Shown: in pieces, positions 1 to 14,700 of the stretch
Layout of the letters: each line of letters opens with the position of its first letter
Position numbering within the stretch: position 1 is the stretch's first letter
NCBI GenBank assembly: GCA_033002965.1
Contig: JAURVB010008939.1
Coordinates: forward strand, 1 to 64,000
DNA length: 64,000 bases
Source: Piper betle
Taxonomy: Eukaryota; Streptophyta; Magnoliopsida; Piperales; Piperaceae
Direction: 5' to 3'
Translations under genes and position numbers: made by a program
The notes under the pieces: generated by a model
What the model was told of the DNA's origin: nothing
Database searches by the model: none
The model's input: only the letters and a program-made list of their open reading frames with translations

Positions 1-606
1 TCATTTACGGCCTTGTTCTTAGCCAATTTTTTTAAAAATAGTGGTCTAGCCACCATCGCCATACTCATTGAGGCATTCGAAAATGGCCACCCCAATGCCA
101 AGGGTGGTCATATTCGGCTACTAAGGCATTGAGGGGGCTAGAGTCCCTTTTTTTATTATAGTTTTTTTAGTTTATTTTAATTTTTTAAGTGGAGATAATT
201 TAGCTAATTTGTATTACTTACCTTTTTTAAAAAAATTAAGTCTAATTATCCTGGGCTTGGTAACGTGGAAAAATTATAATAGCCAAACCGAAAGGTTAAT
301 ATGTTAAGTATATAATTTATGATGTTATTATCCAAAAATATTAAATAATGATATAATTAAAGATAATTGTAAGGTAGTTATTCGTATAACTTATTTTAGT
401 TATTTGTGGTTATTATTGCAATCGTGTTATCATCGTACATTACCAGACGTCAATATAGGATATTGGTGGAACGCGGCATAGTAAGTATCGAAGCACCCCA
501 ACAAAGGCGGCGATCTCCCCGATGCCATCTCCTCCATAGACAGTATTAGATACAATAACTACTCCGTCGCCGCCGTACCTCCCAACGTACGTCCCGTCCC
601 ACACCA
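1..606. other. Upstream region of CAC3
   Basis: No gene is seen in this stretch. It is AT-rich up to about base 460 and becomes GC-rich close to the CAC3 start, as expected for a promoter plus 5' leader. I could not pick out a convincing TATA box at a sensible distance from the start codon. Confidence 0.5.
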
Positions 607-3600
607 ATGTCGTCGTTTCTCACCGGCCCCTCGCCGGCGCTCTCCGCGTCGGACCTGCTCCGGCGACCCGCCGGCTCCGAGATTTTTGGGGCGCCGATGC
701 GGGGGTGCTCGCCCGGCCCCGGCCGGGGAGGCCGGGCCGCGGCGGCCTGCGGGTGTCGTCGAAGATCAAGAAGTGGAAGAAGCACGACTACCCCTGGCCG
801 GCCGAGGTCGATCCCGGCGTGAAGGGCGGGCCGCTGAGCTACCTCTCCCACTTCAAGCCGCTCAAGGAGAAGCCCAAGCCTGTGACGCTCGACTTCGAGA
901 AGCCGCTCCGGGATCTGGAGCGCAAGATCATTGACGTGAGTTTTGGCGGGTGGTTTGGTTTGCTACATTGGCGATTGATTTTGGTTTTCTTAATCGTCTT
1001 GGAAATTTTGATCACTTGCTTACTCGTCGTGTTATTATGCTTGGCCTCAATTGAGTTATTCGGTGACGTGAATTTGCTATGATGTTTGTTAGGCATTTGT
1101 TCTTCTTCCACTGATTTCGTGATTTATTTTGATAATTGTTTATTATCATCGCAATTATATTTGATGTTGATTAAGGATATCATTTTCTTTATTGACATCA
1201 AGAGATAATATGTGTTTCCCTTTCATGCATGTATCAATTGATGTTGGAAAGGTAGATGTCATTCGCTTCATTAGAATTTGCCATTTATTGCTGCAAGTGT
1301 ACTAAAGCTTGATGCTTTTCTAATAATTGTCCTCTTTTTGGTTTTGCAGGTGCGAAAAATGGCCCATGAAACTGGGCTGGATTTCAGTGATCAGATCATC
1401 TCTCTTGAGTCCAAGTATCAGCAGGTTTTCTCTTTTCCATGACCAGATTTAGTATGATTGTACTTGTATGGTTTCCTTTGGCGAGAGCTTTCCTTACGTA
1501 TCGGCACGAGTTTTCTATCGAGAGAATGGTGTAATTGTTTAATGGCTAATGTAATGGAAGCAAATTGGAGATTTAAGTGATAACTTCCTCAATTGAAAAT
1601 GTCAACTGGGCCAGACTTTGGCAGGAAATTCATGTTTCATTTCCTTTGCTTTCTAATCATTCGTATGGTCTGAAATAAATTACAGGCTTTGAAGGATCTG
1701 TATACTCGCCTGACTCCTATACAAAGGCTTAGTATTGCCCGCCACCCCAATAGGCCAACATTTCTTGACCATGTGCTTAATATCACAGACAAGGTATGTG
1801 ATCTCTCTTATAGAATCATACTAACAATTTGAGATCCCTATGGGCATTGTGCACTCATTGCACCAATCATGGTATTTATTGAAGTGGAAAGTTCAATATT
1901 ATGGGAAAATTTCCTGCCAATCTAATTTTGGTCCTTCATATAGTGGGTGGAACTTCATGGAGATCGAGCAGGCTATGATGATCCAGCCATTGTGACAGGA
2001 ATTGGGAGCATAGGCGGAAGAAGCTATATGTTCATTGGTCATCAGAAGGGGAGGAACACAAAGGAGAACATCCAACGAAATTTTGGAATGCCTACTCCCC
2101 ATGGGTATGCCCACACAATTGTATATTTTTTTCCTGGTTTGTGGCTTGAATCATAATTTTTTCTCTCTCAAAGAACCTTTTATGAAGATGACACTAATTT
2201 GTATTTTCATTTTTCTTTTTGATTACTTAAAAACTATACTTTCACAGCTATAGGAAAGCATTGCGCATGATGTATTATGCCGATCATCATCAAATGCCAA
2301 TTATCACATTTATTGACACGCCTGGAGCTTTTGCAGACCTCAAATCAGAGGAGATAGGTCAAGTATGTGCAACTGGTTCACTTTTTAGTCTTCAGGGTAA
2401 TGAAGTAAGAAATGACTTGCTATTTCTTGTCACTATACCTTCATGCAGGGAGAAGCAATCGCGCATAATTTGAGGTCTATGTATGGCCTAAAAGTTCCTA
2501 TTGTTACAGTTGTGATTGGAGAGGGAGGGTCAGGCGGTGCACTTGCAATTGGATGCTCAAACAAGATCCTAATGTTGGAAAATGCAGTTTTTTTGTTGCT
2601 AGGTGCTTCAATAGTGCTTCAGATGTCACAGTTTCTATTACTGCTTATGTGCATTTTATTCTCATTGATAATGGGCTAAATTATGTGATTATATCCAATC
2701 TGTAGCTTCTACTATATGGTATATTAGATATTAGGAAATTTGTTTGTTTTATGCGGTTTTTTCACAGCAGGTTTATACTCATTCACTGCTTTATCGTTTT
2801 CCACGATTGCCAACATTTATTGCTGTTGACAAATGTCCCTCTTAACTTGGGGTTACTTTTAATGTCTGCTTAATGGGAGTCCCAGCTTGAAAAATCTTAA
2901 TTAGTGATTCCTTCTTATGGTAGTATGATCTTCCAGTATGAGATGGCTGAATGATCAGTGACTATATTTCCCGCTAGCCTTTGCTGGGCAAGTTTAATCT
3001 TTGATCTTTTTAATGTATCATCTATACCACTTTACATAAAAAAATAAAGATAACTGACAAGGTAGAGTAAGAGAACAATATGTGAAATTATGTGTGACTA
3101 CTGCCACTTGTTTCATATCTAGAATTGTGTAAATATCTGTTGCATGATAAAATTATGCCTAATCTTAACATTTTTACCTCATTGCTTTGCACAAACAGTC
3201 CCGAGGCATGTGCTGCTATCTTGTGGAAATCTGCCAAGGCAGCACCAAAGGTGATCAATTAGGACATGGTTTGCTGGTGATGATTTATGTATTTGTGTTC
3301 TTTTGTTGGATTAAGTGAATCTCTACATTGCTACAGGCTGCGGAAAAGCTGAGGATAACCGCTACAGAATTGTGCAAACTGAAAATTGCAGATGGAATCA
3401 TTCCGGTAAATTCGTATTTCCATGTTTTTTTTTACCATACATCACTCGTTATTTAGAAGATCTCCTTGGATCTACAAGCTCCCATATGTATTTATTATGA
3501 TTATTTTCTTTTATTGGGGGAATTGGTTGGAACAACTTGGACTTCGGGGCTACATTTATTGAGCGCTTTTCCTAAAACTTAAGCTATTAGAAAAGGACAG

Positions 3601-4186
3601 CAAATTCTAAAACAAACAAATTTCCAGTTATTTTTCCCCCTCTCTTAAATGAGAGTAAACATTATACCACTTGGTTTCATAGTGGTAGCTGGCAGCCATT
3701 TTATGGCATGGCAAACTTCATGGTGTCCTTTTACCTGGGAATGTGCTGTTGATATGATGATCGATCACATAGCATCTGTATCGTCATCATTAACATGTTT
3801 TACCGTAAATGCACCACATTTGAATGGTGCACTGTTCAGTTTTATGATGATCCCCAATGTTGTTTGGTTACTTGGGTAAGATTATGGCGATCTTTCATGC
3901 ACCAAACCCATTTTTGATTACTTTATATGCTTGGTTAAAAAGCTGTCATGCTCTCAGTTAGAAGAAAACTGAATTTCTTTATTACCAGTTTGCAAATGAA
4001 CATGAATTCACGAATATTGTTATTCAACATGATAGGAAGATATTTGAGGTCAATGATGTTGAGGTCTTTTAAACGTAGTTTTACAACAGCGAGAGCAATT
4101 TACTAATGAAAACTCAATGCTGCTGAACCCATCCTAGTTGGGAGAGGTGTAGATGATTGTGATAATTTGAATGGAGATAATTGTAG

Positions 4187-4217
<31 letters not shown>

Positions 4218-5738
4218 GGTGGTGATGATGTTGATGATGATGAAAATGCTGAAGATTATGATGATGATGATGATGATGATGATAAATATCGTGATGACGA
4301 TATTCTGGTGTTGTGACTTTTTTCAAGATTTTTTATAATAATTCAATACATCTCTTCAGCTAATGGTATGAATTACACCCTATTATTGGATAGGAACCTC
4401 TTGGTGGTGCTCATCTTGATCCCTCATGGACGTCTCAACAAATAAAGCTGGCAGTAATTGGAGCTATGAATGTATGCATGATTTAAGCAAATGTTGTCAA
4501 ACTTAAGAGTAATGTTTTTTCCTATTTTTAACAGGATTTTTCATCTCAGATTTAATATCATTCATTGCAGGAACTCCTAGAAATGGACACACAAACATTA
4601 CTGGATCATCGCATGCTTAAATTTCGATGCCTTGGTGGCTTCCAAGAAGGAATCCCTCAGGACCACAAGAAGAAGGTCAACATGAAGAAGAAGGAGGAAC
4701 CTATTGCTTCCAAAGATGAATTAGGTTCTATTTCTGATCTCAAGTTGGACGAGGAGATTGAAAAGCTGAAGCAGCAAGTGCTAAACTCTGCAGAGATTTT
4801 GCCACAACAGTCAGACATAGATCTCAATGACGTGATAACTAAATTGAAAAGGGAAGTAGACCGGGAATTTGCAGAAGCTGTTAAATCTCTTAGGTCTGCA
4901 AGACAAGTTTGAAGCATTAAGAAAGGATGTCATCAAAGCAAGAACTGTAGGAATGGTTGATTCAGATTTTGCTGGCAAGATCGATGAACTTAAGCAAGAG
5001 TTTAACAATGGTTTATCAGAAGCTCCTAATGCCACTAGCTTAAATTATAAACTTGACATGCTGAAACAAATAGTTAAAGCTAAAAAACTTTCCGAGCATA
5101 ATGAGAAAACTGCAATGCTAAAGCAGGAAATCAATAAGAGACTTAAAGAGGCTATGGACAAATCAGGCATGAGGGAGAGGATTGAGATGTTGAATTCAGA
5201 AAGGTCAAATGGTGGAATTTCAGCGGATGGAATGATTAATGATGAGTTAGGGGATAAAGTTGCAGAAGTGAAGAAAGATATAGAATTAGAATTGATCAAA
5301 ATATTAAAAGATTTGCAATTGGATGTGCAAAACTTGTCATCCAAAAGGAAAAGTGATGGGGACTTCAACAGGAGGCTAATTGTTGATGATTTAAAAGTCA
5401 AAATTGACGAATTGGATGAAGAAATTAATGAACAAATTACAGAAGTTGTCCATTCATCAGACCTAAAAAATAAGATAGAACTGTTGAAGCTTGAAGTTGC
5501 AAAAGCAGGAAATTCACCCGATGCTGAATCAAAGAATAAGATTGAGGCATTGAAACAGCAGATTAAGGAGAAGCTTGCAGGTGTTGTTGGCTCTTCTGGT
5601 TTAGCGGAAAAGCATGAAAAACTGAGACAGGAGTTTGCAGCGGCGAATGAATTGCCAATGGATTCATCTAGTGGAAGTCCGGATCAAGAAGGAGCCTTGG
5701 TTGAAGGACAGTTTCAAATTGGTGTATCCAGAGTTTAA
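607..5738 (+). CDS. CAC3: Plastid acetyl-CoA carboxylase carboxyltransferase subunit alpha (10 exons, three apparent frameshifts)
   Basis: Alpha subunit of the carboxyltransferase of heteromeric plastid acetyl-CoA carboxylase. With the plastid-encoded beta subunit (accD) it moves the carboxyl group from biotin to acetyl-CoA, giving malonyl-CoA for fatty acid synthesis. Exons: 607-935, 1350-1424, 1686-1793, 1944-2104, 2248-2362, 2449-2602, 3199-3250, 3337-3405, 4394-4471, 4571-5738, all GT-AG. A transit-peptide-like N-terminus precedes KKHDYPWP. Core motifs include [46 protein letters not shown] and [14 protein letters not shown]. The last exon adds about 350 residues of Lys/Glu-rich coiled coil, normal for plant alpha subunits. 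Corrected length is about 769 residues, usual for the family. Three single-base shifts interrupt the frame: a missing G in the run 701-705, a missing T in 2588-2594 (exon 6 end) and one extra base near 4885-4893. Identity is certain; whether the locus is functional is not. Confidence 0.93.
4186..4284 (+). repeat. Imperfect GAT/GGT trinucleotide microsatellite in CAC3 intron 9
   Basis: Runs of GAT, then GGT, then GAT again with a few interruptions. It lies in the intron between exons ending at 3405 and starting at 4394, so it does not affect the protein. The opposite strand gives a histidine-rich open frame that is only a by-product of the repeat. Confidence 0.9.
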
Positions 5739-8722
5739 ATAAACTGCACACAACATGGAAGTGTCGACTGTTGCAGAAGGTATGGATATCTTCTTCTCCA
5801 AGCATTCATGCATTAGCAGTCCAAATCATTTATACCGTAAACCTATTAGTTTAAAAAATCTAGCATTAATAGACAATAGGAGGTTTAAGTGAAGTGAAAA
5901 GGGAATGAAAGAGGGGGAGTTTTTTCCCTTTCTTTAAACCAAAAATCATCTTCACAATGGCTTGTACTTATCTCCAACTGTAAAGTGTAACGCAATGGCA
6001 TTCATGTGGTTATCCTCTCTTCACCGACATATTTCACTTGTTAGACAGAGAACTCAGAGTTATATTTCTTCTATCTCTATTTCACATCTGTCTGATGTCT
6101 AAGTTTTTAATTTTGTTTTGGTTTTGGTTTTGTTTTTTTATTTTATTTTGTCATATTTAGGTGGAGGAGTCGCACGGCAAATTTGTTTGAGTCAGAAGAC
6201 AGATAGTTGTATTAGGGCTCTTAATGCTACCGGGAATATTTTTGAGGAAGAGTGGAGTTATGCACATCATTTGTCCCAATTTTGATAGAACGGTAAGTGT
6301 TGCAGGGTGTTACCTTTAAATTACAATTTGTTTTAAGTTAGTTTTTATCACGTCCTTAATTCGCTTACCACACAAACATTTGCTAAGTTTGAAATGGTGA
6401 TGTACATGCTTAGCAAAAAGGTTGGCATATAAATGAAATAAGAACTTCGTTTTCTACTGATTTTGTCGGAGCTGCTATCTATATGTATCCTAATATTAAA
6501 GTTTTCTGTCCTACATCAGCGGAGCTGGTCACCGGCGTTGAAAATAAATATGCTTTGGCCATTTCATCTAATTTACCGACCTAGTTCATACTTGCTTCAA
6601 AGAATTGTCAACCCCCTTCGTTTTCCATTTAATCGCTGGGTTATTTGCTTTCTTATCGCACCTCAGTCAACATTATGCCATGGTTATTTTTCTGCCCCAC
6701 GATAATTTCATGGTCTAATAAATATTTACTTAATTTTGGATTTGTATTATTATTATTTATTGTTTATTAAGAACACATTGAAATCCTATTCAAAATTAAT
6801 AAATTCAATGGCGATATTCATAATCTTTTTTGAAATTTAAATTTTTTTATCAATTCCTACTTAGTTTAAGATTTTTATTTATTTAGTTATTTATTATCAT
6901 TAATTGATAAAGAAACCCTAGAGTATAGTTCTACACGAATTCAAATTCTAAAAATTAATTAATTTATTCAAATATTTAAAATATTACGCAGATAATAACC
7001 TTTGCTTGTAATACTTAATTAGGATTTTCAATATTTTCTTATTAAATTTTAATGTTTTATACAATCATTATATACTAAATTTCAAATGGATATTTTTGGT
7101 TAAAATTGAATGAAATAAATTATCATGCAGTAATTAATTTTTTAACATTTATTAATCATCATCATCAATAAATTTGAAGCATACCTCGGGTCCTGGTTAC
7201 TTTTGAAATTAAATTTGGGGACAAAATATTCCTCTTCTTCTTATTTCCCTTGATATCAAATAAATTTTTGGGCACCTTGATTTTAAAATAGTATCTATGT
7301 GACTACAAATATTTATAATAATGTGTTGCATTGTGAAAGGAAAATATGATCTCTTGACCGATGACTGTATCAAACATCATGACTCTTTAAAAAAATGAAA
7401 AATAAAGTATCGATAAAAAAGAGTTATCCCAAGAATCTGAATGAAATGTGTTGAGATTTATAAACTGGAATCTTTGATACGAGGATTGATATTAACGCAT
7501 AATAAAACCTCGGAAAGAAAAAGAACGTTATTCATTTCTTCGGAAATATTAAGGTGAATTACTAAGTCACACAGTTTGAATGAGGTACACATGTTATTTA
7601 ATTTTTTTGGTAAATCACCTAAAATGATATTTTTATCTATTAAAAGTTAAGTGTTTAAGTAGGAAGTTTTTTTTATATATCATTATAACTTATTTTTAAT
7701 TTTTTAAAATATAATAGTTAATAAATATTTTAAAACTAATTTTCATTATAATTATTTTAATAATTCAAATAATAAATCGAATTAAAATTTTATAATTATT
7801 TTTATTATTTATTTATTTTATTTATCTATAAGTTTTGAATAGCGAGACTCGTTAAATTACTCCACATAAAAAATGAGCTATATGAGCTGAAAGTCGTATA
7901 TCTCCTAGCATATGTTCTCAATCAACTGATGCCAAAGGCATAACTCACGGAAAGGAAAAGAAATGGCAAAGTAACAGTTCACCGCCGGAAAATAGCACTT
8001 CAGAGCAGTGCCGGGATAGCTTGTCTAACCCTTTGCGTGACAGCAAAGTAATGTATAATTTCAACAAATATTTGAATATACGTTCTACCCATAAGCACCT
8101 TCTAGTCAACACACATTTCGCGTAGATGGGGGACGTGGGGTTCTTCATAAAACATGATAAACTTATAAATAAGGGGATAGATTATGCGAGGAATTCTCTT
8201 GGGTTATGATCATTTTGAACCACCAAATCAATATATTTCCATCCAACAATAGTGCACATCGGTAATATTCCATGATTTCACGAAATAATCAAGCCAGAAA
8301 GCAGAGATGGAAAAAGTACTCCACCAATCCATAGAACGACGTAATCAAATTATGCATAAATAAATGTTTATAAAACAAATAGGAGTGACAAGGAAAATTG
8401 AACAATTTTGAATAAACAAAAATACAGATATTTACTTGGTTCATGCGACGTCACAAAAACAGGGCACTGTACACAAGCGGGGAAAAAAACTCATGAACGA
8501 CAAACCAACCAGCCAATGGGGCAAGTTGAAGAAGAAAACTATACCAGATACAAGTAGCTCTCCCTCAGAACAACACAAGCAAGAACTGATAAAAACTGCC
8601 GTCTAGCTTACATTCGTGTTGGTTGATGGCATTGTATAACAAACCTCTGTAAGTATAAAAGCTCACTGCTAATCGCAAGGACAGCAAAAATTCAGGATTG
8701 GGTATATCTGCTTAATACTGTA
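5739..8722. other. Spacer between convergent CAC3 and TASH3
   Basis: The first 600 bases probably hold the CAC3 3' UTR. A possible UTR intron runs from a GT after 5778 to an acceptor before the text gtggaggagtcgcacgg near 6161. From about 6700 to 7900 the sequence is very AT-rich with no coding signal. About 8150-8722 is presumably the TASH3 3' UTR. No RNA gene was recognised. Confidence 0.5.
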
Positions 8723-11700
8723 TCAAGATTGACTAACATAAAGAACTGGAACTAAACCGGCCATTTTCCCATCACTCCCAGGCCGCTTCTTTTTTACCTA
8801 CAATGATGCAAAGATGCATAAGATGATTTAGAGACTATGTCAGTTTTAAGTGGCTCTAAAAGATGGAATCATAGCTTCCAAAATACTCACATAGAACCAT
8901 CCATCAACTTCATCTTCAATTTCAACCTCTTCCCCTGCTGTCAAGTTCAACTGCATAGGGAAAATCCCAATATACTCAAAGCAAAGACCATACATTAACA
9001 AGAAATATATATGTACAAAAATCACTCTATATTAATTTAGCTTCAGAAATCATCTTACCTCATCATCTCCTCCAGCAGTGAAGTCATAAAGTGCTTTACC
9101 AGACCTAGAAGTCTCCGAAGATTTGTCATCATCCATTGAGTAGGACCCAGAACTCATAGCACCGCGCCCAGCTAACGGATTAACAAATGATTCAGATCTC
9201 TGCATGTCAGATGACGCATATGATGATGGTTCTTCTCTGATCTGGAAAAGATTAAAATATTGCTTAAAGCATGATCATCAATGAAGGGGTTAAACAGGTC
9301 ATTTTTAAGTTATTTAACTAACCGGAGATCCTAAGCCCTCGTTTACTGATGATGGACCACTTGCTGAGTTACGGCCAAATCTGCTCACATTGGTAGTCCC
9401 TCTGCTTTCCTGTCTCAGCCAAGATAGTCATTAATTAATTTCTTTACTAGAAAAAAAATCAATCTGCTAAAATTTTGCTAATCAAGCATATCTTGACAAA
9501 AGTAAATACCATAAATCAGACAATAATTATTTTGCAATTATACCCATATAAAGCACAAAATTATACAAGCAAAACAACAGAATCAGCAAAAAATTATAAA
9601 AAAGAAGTGGTTTCACGCAATGATGCCTTAAACTATAATGTATAACAGTAACATTGCATAGATCTAGGTTGCATACTCTTTGCTGAGCAACCCCATAGCC
9701 AGATGGACGAGAAGAGAACAATGAAGGATAGCTCATGCCGCCAAAATGGGAAGATATGGATGTTTCAACAGATCCTGTAGATTCGGGAGAAGAAGCTCCA
9801 GAAGATCTGGCCTCATCTTCCTGGAAAAAGCGAGAGAGCATTAAGATGCAAAGAATTCATCACATTAATGATATCTGTGTCAGGGATGTGCCATCTTCCA
9901 TCAATGCATACCTCAGCCTCGTCAGCTTCTAGCAGTGTCTTTGCCCACATATCATCATAAGAAACTGATGCTCTGGACATGATATTTTCCTCTTCAACAT
10001 CAGGAGCATCCGTTCCAGCACCAGCAAGAAATTCATTAACCTGGAAAGGCATTTAAAACAAGTTCATTATCCACAAAGTTATGGCAAGAGCAACGTGTCA
10101 TATATGAGAGAAAAGAAAGATGATATATTCCCCTCGTTAAACTAGATACACAGTAAATTTGATTTTACAGCAGCAATTGGTGCACCAATCTTCAACTGGG
10201 AGGTATATCTATGAAATGCATAACCACTTCTGCAATCCACTGACGTGTGATATTCTCACGTACACATGCCATGGTAAGCTATTACATCGTGAGACCATCT
10301 TGAATGAAAATGAAATCTTCATGATTTTGTATTAAATTTTTATGTCAGCACCATGCTGAGATGGATCTTGCCACAACTTGAGAAATTGGATTGCATGATC
10401 CAACTTATTTATATAAATAAGTTCGCTTACAACTCTTCCTTTCATTAATGTCTGGTGCATGCTTAGGAACTCCACCATAGGAGCTTGCAGAAAGACAAAA
10501 TGGTGTATTCTGTTTTGTGTCAAGAGACAAAATTGGTTTCTCACCCGATCCATAACTGGTGCACTGCTTCCCCACAAGCCATCATCCAGGTTTGCTGCCC
10601 AGGCATTAACAAGGTCTGGATCTAGCGTCTGTGGTTCCTTGGGCTTTGGTTTAAGTTCATAAACAAGGTCTGATATCCCTGTTGCTACAGCTGGATCACT
10701 CAAACCAGCTGATGCACTAATATTGTGCCTTTTGCGGTATATGTCAATCAGCTTTGAGCTGGAGCAGAAAAATGAACACGAAGTAGTGTTAAATTTGCAG
10801 AACAGAGTGATTACAATGAAGATATTCAACAGCAGATACACTACCAGAAATCACCATGCTAAATCTATAATTTAGTCAATCAGACTCACCTTATAGGCCC
10901 CAATGGAAGGTATTTTGCTCTTGGAACAAAACAGAACATTGAAACCTGATCAAGAAGCCTCTCATGAGTCTCATAGAGTTTTTTGAGTTCTTCATCACTC
11001 CACTCTTGTTTGTTATTATCATGATGGCGCATATCTCTGCATCAGTGAGGAAGCAAATAATTATAAACATAAGAAAGGTCATAGACACTTTAAAACTTAC
11101 CGGTAGAACAAAAAGCAACATATTTATAATATCCTTACTTGATCAAATCATCTTGTGCTTTATACATTTCATCAAGAATGTTTAACATAGGACTCAGTAA
11201 AAAACCGAGACCAGTGCCACTGGCACCTTGGTCTTCTCCATTACTGGTCTGAATTTCTGAGAATTGTGATTGCACTCCTCCAAGTGACAAAGCATGTAAA
11301 AATTCGTAAATCTGCAACCGGAAAGGTTCCCCTGACCTAACAGCTATAGTTGTAAGAGCCTGAGCAGCAACAATTCGAACCTAAACATCACAATAAACAA
11401 ATAGCGGCAACATAAGGAAAAAATTAAAGATCATTCAGATCTGCAAATTTAGGATAGATAGAAATAGTGTCAGAATAACTCTACCTCCCAACTGCCACTA
11501 AATGCACACCTCTGAAGCCTAGTTAAAGCACCAGCAAGGGTAGGATTTCGAGAACTAGCAGCAGCAACCATTTTGTCGGCATCTAACATCATCAATGCAG
11601 TACCAGGGGGAGTAGTAGATTCCCAAGCATATTCTGATGCAGCATAATTTACATTTTCCCCAAGAAACCATACCTGTGGATGTACTATAGGATTTGTGAC

Positions 11701-14700
11701 ATGCAAATTATTAACTTTAAAAGCATGTAAAAATGACCAGAAAGAGGAGAATAAATTCCATACTGCTGCCTGAACAAGTCTTTGCAATGCCAAAGCTGAT
11801 TTTGGATCTGATGCAGAAACTCTATCTACTGATGTAAGGCCTGCCATATATCCTGGCTGGGGTGGAGGAAGGTCAAGAACAATAGTCACTGCCTCCAAAG
11901 CAGTGTGCTTCCCACTTGGTCCAGCACCAATAAGACATGTCTAAAGGCACAAAGAATATTTAAGATAAGAAGGTTCAAACAAAAATAACACATTATGAAC
12001 ATCTTCATATATTGTCTAGGAAAAAAAGAGCTGCATTTATTAATATTTTGATTTAAAATGTGGAATCTATATATTCTTTATTTTATATTGAACACCTCAA
12101 TTCTTTGGGAGCAGGTGGATGACAAATAAAAAGGTAATGAACGCCTCAGCAGTCAGATATTTTGGATATAAAACCTTGACAACTCAGTGGATTAAAAACA
12201 TTTTATGATTTGTGCTTAGTATTATATTCCATCAGAATGGAAGAAAGCTGTAAAATATAACAAGTCTTCTCTTTTTCCTTCATCAATACTACCACAGAAA
12301 TAGGTATCCCAATAAGGGTGACCCTGCAGCTTACAGTAGGTTTCATATATTATCCCATCAAGTCCGTGAAAATGTAAAGTTAGAAACCCGCGTAAATTAA
12401 TATTTTTTAGAATATAACGAGTCCTCCATATGATCAATTCTTGCAAGGAGCAGTCTTTTCAGTAAACCTATAAATGATTTCTTTTATACACCAACGCAAA
12501 TGTTACATTTAACAAGGATTAAGGGGTTGCTTAATATGTCCTCCATGCTCTAATCCCTCTGCAGAATAGTATCTACAACTTCGTTCCCCATTGCCTACCC
12601 CATGCTATAGAATTTACAATTTGCTATTAGATCCTGTTAATAATCTCAGATTTCTGTCAGTTGTTGTGTTGACACGAAACTGCACTCTTTACCCTGCTGT
12701 CATATCTACTTAACAAATACCAATAACTAAGTTACCTTACAACGTGCACTCCAGAATTGCAAGTATAATGGATACAATTTTTAGTTCTTGTTCTTTTGCT
12801 CTATAAATTTCTAATACATAAATAACTATTCCTGTAACCTCATTAGGAATTATGTTGTTTTTTCTTAAAATATAATTTATTTGAAAAGGTAGTATTTCTG
12901 TCACCTCAAAATGGAATTATGCTGTTTTAAAAAGGAATTTATATGAGTGCACTAAAGTGCTTTTTTGAGCTTGGCTATCAAAATCTCCATTTAGTAATAC
13001 ATATTATCTATTGCAGATACTGACTTTCCAAAACCAGGTTTGATTACTTTCTAATATTTGGTTTGTCCGCTACTCAAATTATTCCCCTCTTTGTCAGATC
13101 TTGCTTATTGCAGATGATTTAGCTTCTGTCTTCTACTATAGTTTTGTGCTTTCTGTTTTCTCGTTCCTAGAGGTTCACTTCCTAATTCCAGAATATCAGA
13201 AAGTCTAGGTTAGCATTAATGTTGAGTCTTAAAGTTCAGACATTTGCTATTGGTTCTCTATGTTTCTCATACTGCTTTCACAGTCTAAATCCTAGGATCA
13301 TGACCGTCGGCAGCTTGAAGAAAGGAGCCCCTGCAAATAGCTCACTTACATAAATTTCCTATTATGATATTATACCGTACAAAGCTCTGTAATAGATAAA
13401 TAAGGAGCAAAAAAAAACTCATGTCTAAAGTCCAAAACCCTACTGCAGTGCATATGTAGTGAATTAAGTGGCAATCTGACTTAGAACATGGAATCTGGCA
13501 ATCTGCTGATAACCTATTTAGTGTCTTCTCCTTTGGTGAGTGAGATATCTGTCTATGCAAAATTTAGTTCTCATTCTAGTTCAATTACAAAAGGCACTAG
13601 TATTTCAATGCAATTGACACCACTAAAAAAATGATTGATGTTGCCATCCCTTAATTTCCTTCTTCTGTACCATGACCATGGACAGTTTATGCAAAGAGAA
13701 AAGGAACACAAACGTCAAGGGTTAATGAAAACAGCAAAAGTGGACCTGACATTGAAAAAAGTTATAAAACACAATTCGGTAACTTCCATAGAAGGCTTGC
13801 TATGGCCACATGACCATTATTAATCTACAACAGTTCTCATGTCATCTACTTTGCACTTACAAGAGATTGCATATTGTGTCCATATTTGGATGTAAAATAT
13901 TTAGTCATGGTTGGACGTTGAAATAGAACATACCTTCCATAGAAGTTGTAACACATCAGCATCTATTTTCCCAGGCACTTTGGTTGCAAAAATTCTTGCA
14001 ATTTCAAGAAGAGTTACTGCCATATCTGGTGTTGCCTGAAATATTAAACATTTCAAAAGAAAACCAAACAGAAATGTCAACGTGGATCTTTTGCAGGGCC
14101 TTCACTGCACATAAAACATACCTTAAACCGAGCATGAAGTGTCAGCAAAATGTCATTAAGTAATGCGGACGGCCAAGCCGGATCAGATAGCTCACAAGCA
14201 ATAATGGATTCTAATTCTTCAAAAGATTCTTGCGGGCTTTGCATCCAAATTAGAGCTTTCATTACCATTGCCCGCACATAGACACATTCACATGCCACAG
14301 TTATGCGAACAACTTCCATTAACGAAGCTAACAAGCTTGCAATAGTATCCCTTCCTCCAATTGTTCCATTTGATACAGAGGAAGCCTTTGTTTGACTTGC
14401 TATAAAAAGGTTCAAAAGAAGCAGTAATGTCAAACATATTTCGACATATGATTAAGGTGGACGTCACGAAGATAATCACAGAGAAGTTTAAGTCCTGACT
14501 GCTAATCTGTTTGTGACAGCAGTATTCAGGTTTTGGTAAGAATAGAAATACGCTCATGAAAGCAGCTCTCAGGTATCAAAAAGAACAGAAATGTAACTTT
14601 CTAGTCATTGAGTAGTGCAAAGGCAAATTAACTATTTTATCACCAAATTCAACTATTTTATTTAAAATTGACTCAATGACACTTGTATAAAATTGTCGTT

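Noticed and set aside
4114..4326. Histidine-rich open frame on the minus strand
   Set aside because: It is the reverse reading of the GAT/GGT microsatellite inside a CAC3 intron.
607..5738. Calling CAC3 a plain pseudogene
   Set aside because: Two of three shifts are run-length losses of the kind seen across the window, and core motifs are fully conserved; error is at least as likely.
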